Source: Streptomyces sp. AM 2-1-1
GTDB taxonomy: Bacteria > Actinomycetota > Actinomycetes > Streptomycetales > Streptomycetaceae
NCBI RefSeq assembly: GCF_029167645.1
Contig: NZ_CP119147.1
Span: 2,294,001-2,358,000, forward strand
DNA: 64,000 bases
Direction: 5' to 3'
The translations under genes were made by a program, and so were the position numbers. The notes under the pieces were generated by a model that saw only the letters and a list, made by a program, of their open reading frames with translations, did no database searches and was not told where the DNA came from. Position 1 is the stretch's first letter. The number at the start of each line of letters is the position of its first letter. Below are positions 60,666 to 64,000 of the stretch, in pieces.

Positions 60666-61160
60666 TCAGGTGTGAGTTTCCTCGCCCCCGTCCGGTGCGG
60701 TGGTCCCGCCGGGTCCGCCGTCCGCCACCCCGTCCCACCGTGCGCGCCGCATGTCGAGGCGCGGGACGTGCCCCTGCGCGGAGCGGGCCGCGGCGCGGGC
60801 CGCGGCGCGCAGCGGTGTGCCCTCGTCGCGGTAGTGCGCGAGCGCGCGCGGTTCGTGCCCGGGCAGGAGCGTGCCGTCGGAGCGCACCACGCGCCACCAG
60901 GGAGCGGCCGATCCGTAGAGCGCCATCACCCGGCCGACCTGGCGCGGCCCGCCGTCCCCCAGCCACTCGGCGACGTCGCCGTAGGTCATGACGCGGCCGG
61001 GCGGGATCAGGTCGGCGACGTCGAGGACCCGCTCGGCGTACTCCGGGAGCTCGGCGTGGGCCTGCGCGGCCGGGGTACGGCCGGCGGGGGCGGCGTCCGG
61101 CGGGGTGTGGCCGGCGACGCCGTCGTCCGCGCCCTGCCGGGGCGTCCGGTCCTGTCTCAT
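60666..61160 (-). CDS. Alkyltransferase-like protein (ATL), catalytic Cys replaced by Trp
   Basis: Codes for 164 residues from ATG 61160; ATG 61169 is an alternative. The MGMT DNA-binding fold is evident (ADLIPPGRVMTYGDVAEWLG, GPRQVGRVMAL). The active-site PCHRV of O6-methylguanine methyltransferases reads P87-W88-W89-R-V here, so the acceptor cysteine is missing. ATL proteins bind O6-alkylguanine without repairing it and hand the lesion to nucleotide excision repair. The Ala/Arg-rich C terminus extends beyond the usual ATL length. Divergent from the LPG-synthase-type gene. Confidence 0.9.
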   Translation of the reverse strand: MRQDRTPRQGADDGVAGHTPPDAAPAGRTPAAQAHAELPEYAERVLDVADLIPPGRVMTYGDVAEWLGDGGPRQVGRVMALYGSAAPWWRVVRSDGTLLPGHEPRALAHYRDEGTPLRAAARAAARSAQGHVPRLDMRRARWDGVADGGPGGTTAPDGGEETHT

Positions 61161-61357
61161 CCGCCCCATCCTGCCGTACGCCACCGACATCGGGGCGCCC
61201 GTCCGCGGGGCCGGACCCCCGCCCTCACGCGCCCGCGCGCGTGTGGAGGACGGACCCTGCGTGCGCCGGGTGTCCCCGCACCGTGCCACCATCGTGCGGG
61301 CGGTGACCGGTGATACGAGAACACGAAGATCGACCAGATGCGACGAAGGAGCAGGGC

Positions 61358-64000
61358 GTGCAGCCATCCAGCGCGGCGGACGCCTCCGACGCCGACGCGC
61401 GGACCGGTGGCTCCGGTTCCGGACCGGACCGCAACGGTGGCCGCGACGGCGGGAGGAGTGCCGGCGCGGACGCCGGGAGCGCGGGCGGCACCGGCGACGC
61501 GCCGGACGCTCCCGCGCCGTTGACCGGTTCGACCCGCGCGGGCACCGGCGAGGGGCCGAAGGAGCGCGTCTCGGGGGACGAGCCGCTGCTCGCCGCCCGG
61601 GTGCACCGCCCGTCCGACCTGTTGCGCCTGCTCATCGGTGTGGTCGCCATCGTCCTCCTGCTGGCCGTCGCCGCCTTCGCCCAGGGCACCACGACGGGCC
61701 TGGAGGACGACATCTCCCGGGGCACCGAGCAGGCCCCCGACCTCCTGATCAAGGTGGCCGGGCTGGTGTCGAGCATCGCGGTGCTGCTCGTCCCGGTCGC
61801 CTTCGCGATCGAGCGGCTGATCAAGCGCGACGGGCTGCGCATCGCGGACGGTGTACTCGCCGCCGTGCTCGCGCACGGCGTGACGCTCGCCACCGACCTC
61901 TGGGTCTCCCGGTCCGCCCCCGGCTCGATCCAGGACGCCCTCACCCAGCAGCAGCCCGGTCACGCGCTGACCGACCCGGTCCACGGCTACCTCGCCCCCG
62001 TGATCGCGTACATGACGGCGGTGGGGATGGCGAGGCGCCCGCGCTGGCGGGTCGTGCTCTGGGTGGTGCTGCTCCTCGACGCGTTCGCCATGCTGGTGGG
62101 CGGCTACACCACGCCGTTCTCGATCGTCCTCACCGTACTGATCGGCTGGACCGTCGCGTACGGGACGCTGTACGGGGTCGGTTCCCCGAACGTCAGGCCC
62201 ACGGGCCAGCATCTGATGGCCGGCCTGCGGCACGTCGGTTTCAAGCCGGTCGCCGCCCTGCGCGCCGAGGAGACGCCCGACGGGCCGGACCACAACGACC
62301 GCGGCCGGCGCTATCTGGTCACCCTGGAGAACGGCCCGCCGCTCGACGTGACGGTCGTCGACCGGGAACAGCAGGCGCAGGGGTTCTTCTACCGGGTCTG
62401 GCGGCGGATCACGCTGCGCAGCCTCACCCAGCGGCGCTCCATCCAGTCGCTCCGCCAGGCCCTGGAGCAGGAGGCGCTGCTCGCCTACGCGGCCATCGCG
62501 GCGGGGGCGAACGCGCCGAAGCTGATCGCCACCTCCGAGCTGGGCCCCGACGCCGTGATGCTGGTGTACGAGCACATCGGCGGCCGGTCGCTGGACTCCC
62601 TGGAGGACGCGGAGATCACCGACGAGCTGGTGCGCGGGGCCTGGAAGCAGGTGCGGTCGCTCCAGTCGCGGCGGATCGCGCACCGCAGGCTTTCGGGGGA
62701 CGCGATCCTGGTGGACGACCGGGGCACGGCGTACATCACCGATCTGCGCGGCGGCGAGATCGCCGCCGGTGACCTGATCCTGCGGATGGACGTGGCCCAG
62801 TTGCTGACCACGCTCGGTCTGCGGGTCGGCGCCGAGCGGTCGGTGGCCGGGGCGCTCGCGGTGCTCGGTCCGGACGCGGTGGCGGGCTGTCTGCCGCTGC
62901 TCCAGCCGATCGCGCTGAGCCGCTCCACCCGGGCGACCCTGCGCAGGCTCGCCCGCGAGCGGGCGCAGCGGGAGCGCGAGGCGGCACTGGAGGTGTCCGA
63001 CGCGGCCCGCCGGGAACGGGCGGAGTCGGTGGCCGCCACGGCCGCGGGTCCGGCCGGCCGGAAGACCGAACGGAAGTCCCAGCGTACGGAGAAGCAGGCC
63101 GAGAAGCGCGCCCTGGACGAGGCACGGGACGAGGCACGCGAGGAGGACCTGCTCACGCAGATCCGCCGCCAGGTCCTGCTGATCCGGCCGCAGGCCCCGG
63201 TCGAACCGGTCCGGCTGGAGCGCATCAAGCCGCGCACCCTGCTGAGCTTCATCGCCGGTTCCATCGCCGCGTACTTCGTGATCTCGCAGATCACCCAGGC
63301 CGACTTCGGCACGGTCGTGGAGCAGGCCGAGTGGGGTTGGGTGGCGGCCGCGCTGGGCTTCTCGGCGCTGAGTTACGTGGCGGCGGCGATGAGCCTGCTG
63401 GGCTTCGTCCCCGAGCGGGTGGCGTTCGGACGCACGGTGCTGGCACAGGTGGCCGGGTCGTTCGTGAAGATCGTGGCTCCGGCGGCGGTGGGCGGGGTCG
63501 CGCTGAACACCCGCTTCCTCCAGCGCCAGGGGGTGCGGCCCGGGCTCGCGGTCGCGAGCGTCGGCGCCTCCCAGCTGTTCGGGCTGGGGTGTCACATCCT
63601 GCTGCTGGCCCTCTTCGGCTATCTGACGGGTACGGAGAAGACGCCGGACTCGCTGACCCCGTCCCGTACGGTCATCGCCGGGCTGCTGACGGTGGCGGTG
63701 CTGGTGCTGGTGGTGACGGCGATCCCGTTCCTGCGGAAGTTCGTGGCGACCCGGGTGCGGTCACTCTTCGCGGGCGTCGTGCCGCGCATGCTGGACGTGG
63801 TGCAGCGCCCGCAGAAGCTGGCCACCGGGATCGGCGGCATGCTGCTGCTGACGGGGCTCTTCGTACTCTGCCTGGACGCGTCCATCCGGGCGTTCAGCGG
63901 CCCGGACGTACCGCAGTTGTCGTACGCCAGCATCGCGGTGGTCTTCCTCGCGGGCAACGCCCTGGGTTCGGCGGCGCCGACCCCGGGCGGCATGGGCGCG
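61358..64000 (+). CDS. Multidomain membrane protein: degenerate kinase-like domain fused to LPG-synthase-type membrane module (3' end outside window)
   Basis: Starts at GTG 61358 with aaggag 6 nt upstream and stays open to the window edge: 881 residues so far. Residues 1-85 are a disordered Gly/Asp/Ser-rich tail. About six hydrophobic helices occupy 90-280. A region resembling protein/APH-type kinases follows (LEQEALLAYAAIAAGANAPKL, VMLVYEHIGGRSLDSL, IAHRRLSGDAILVDDRG, AYITDLRGGE), in which the catalytic aspartate of HxD is lost. From about residue 630 there are further helices typical of the lysylphosphatidylglycerol-synthase membrane (flippase-like) family (LLSFIAGSIAAYFVISQI, KIVAPAAVGGVALNTRFLQRQGV, GNALGSAAPTPGGMG). 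Lipid transfer or flipping is likely; substrate unknown. Confidence 0.85.
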   Translation, partial: MQPSSAADASDADARTGGSGSGPDRNGGRDGGRSAGADAGSAGGTGDAPDAPAPLTGSTRAGTGEGPKERVSGDEPLLAARVHRPSDLLRLLIGVVAIVLLLAVAAFAQGTTTGLEDDISRGTEQAPDLLIKVAGLVSSIAVLLVPVAFAIERLIKRDGLRIADGVLAAVLAHGVTLATDLWVSRSAPGSIQDALTQQQPGHALTDPVHGYLAPVIAYMTAVGMARRPRWRVVLWVVLLLDAFAMLVGGYTTPFSIVLTVLIGWTVAYGTLYGVGSPNVRPTGQHLMAGLRHVGFKPVAALRAEETPDGPDHNDRGRRYLVTLENGPPLDVTVVDREQQAQGFFYRVWRRITLRSLTQRRSIQSLRQALEQEALLAYAAIAAGANAPKLIATSELGPDAVMLVYEHIGGRSLDSLEDAEITDELVRGAWKQVRSLQSRRIAHRRLSGDAILVDDRGTAYITDLRGGEIAAGDLILRMDVAQLLTTLGLRVGAERSVAGALAVLGPDAVAGCLPLLQPIALSRSTRATLRRLARERAQREREAALEVSDAARRERAESVAATAAGPAGRKTERKSQRTEKQAEKRALDEARDEAREEDLLTQIRRQVLLIRPQAPVEPVRLERIKPRTLLSFIAGSIAAYFVISQITQADFGTVVEQAEWGWVAAALGFSALSYVAAAMSLLGFVPERVAFGRTVLAQVAGSFVKIVAPAAVGGVALNTRFLQRQGVRPGLAVASVGASQLFGLGCHILLLALFGYLTGTEKTPDSLTPSRTVIAGLLTVAVLVLVVTAIPFLRKFVATRVRSLFAGVVPRMLDVVQRPQKLATGIGGMLLLTGLFVLCLDASIRAFSGPDVPQLSYASIAVVFLAGNALGSAAPTPGGMGA

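Noticed and set aside
53457..61313. A 2618-codon open frame on the plus strand, antisense to adnB and adnA
   Set aside because: It is the mirror frame of two real helicase genes in GC-rich DNA; its Gly/Val/Glu-rich composition has no domains, and the minus-strand products carry complete helicase and nuclease motifs.

Overview
The window is high-GC actinobacterial chromosome, almost certainly Streptomyces or a close relative. The evidence is extreme G/C third-codon bias, frequent GTG starts, purine-rich ribosome binding sites, and marker genes typical of the genus: sigR-rsrA, wblC, a B12-riboswitch-controlled nrdAB, adnA/adnB, a mycoredoxin and UPF0182. From memory, gene content and order resemble the S. 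coelicolor region around sigR-rsrA; I could not run an alignment. I see no insertion sequence, prophage, CRISPR array or rRNA operon. Both ends cut a gene: a sodium:solute symporter at the left and a membrane protein with a lysyl-PG-synthase-type module at the right.

Layout. 1-2.1 kb: symporter tail, lipoprotein, acetyltransferase, a 19-nt tandem repeat. 2.2-6 kb: candidate NrdR boxes, cobalamin riboswitch and nrdA-nrdB. 6-10 kb: membrane proteins, an orphan maltokinase-cap protein and a GlxA-type AraC regulator. 10-15.5 kb: peptidoglycan peptidase, peptide deformylase, and a three-gene operon of two membrane HD-domain proteins plus a TPR protein. 15.7-17.1 kb: sigR-rsrA with a good match to a SigR-type promoter. 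17.1-24 kb: hydrolase, SRAP/HMCES protein, M50B peptidase, aroA, rsgA, SMR transporter, hisN and a CBS protein. 23.9-26 kb: divergent catalase and Fur-family genes. 26-28.6 kb: two identical initiator tRNA modules around a Sel1-repeat gene. 28.6-38 kb: UPF0182, PPA1309, PDZ-Lon-like protease, moaE, SDR, zincin and Nudix genes. 38-41.2 kb: three AIM24-domain genes, one fused to TerD. 41.2-45 kb: YgjP-like peptidase, an orphan RRE/E1-like protein and an ABC1/UbiB kinase. 45.4-47.5 kb: two small proteins and wblC with a long attenuator leader. 47.5-61.2 kb: UvrD2-like helicase, mycoredoxin, NudC, an M20 dipeptidase, adnB, adnA and an alkyltransferase-like protein.

Functional themes. Several loci deal with thiol/oxidative stress (sigR-rsrA, a mycoredoxin with its own SigR-type promoter, catalase with its Fur-type regulator) and with DNA supply and repair (nrdAB, SRAP, AdnAB, UvrD2, ATL). 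Others handle translation stress and initiation (wblC attenuator, def, two tRNA-fMet genes, rsgA). The least understood parts are the AIM24/TerD cluster, the orphan RRE-E1 protein beside a UbiB-like kinase with an unusual insertion, and the degenerate kinase joined to an LPG-synthase membrane module at the right edge.
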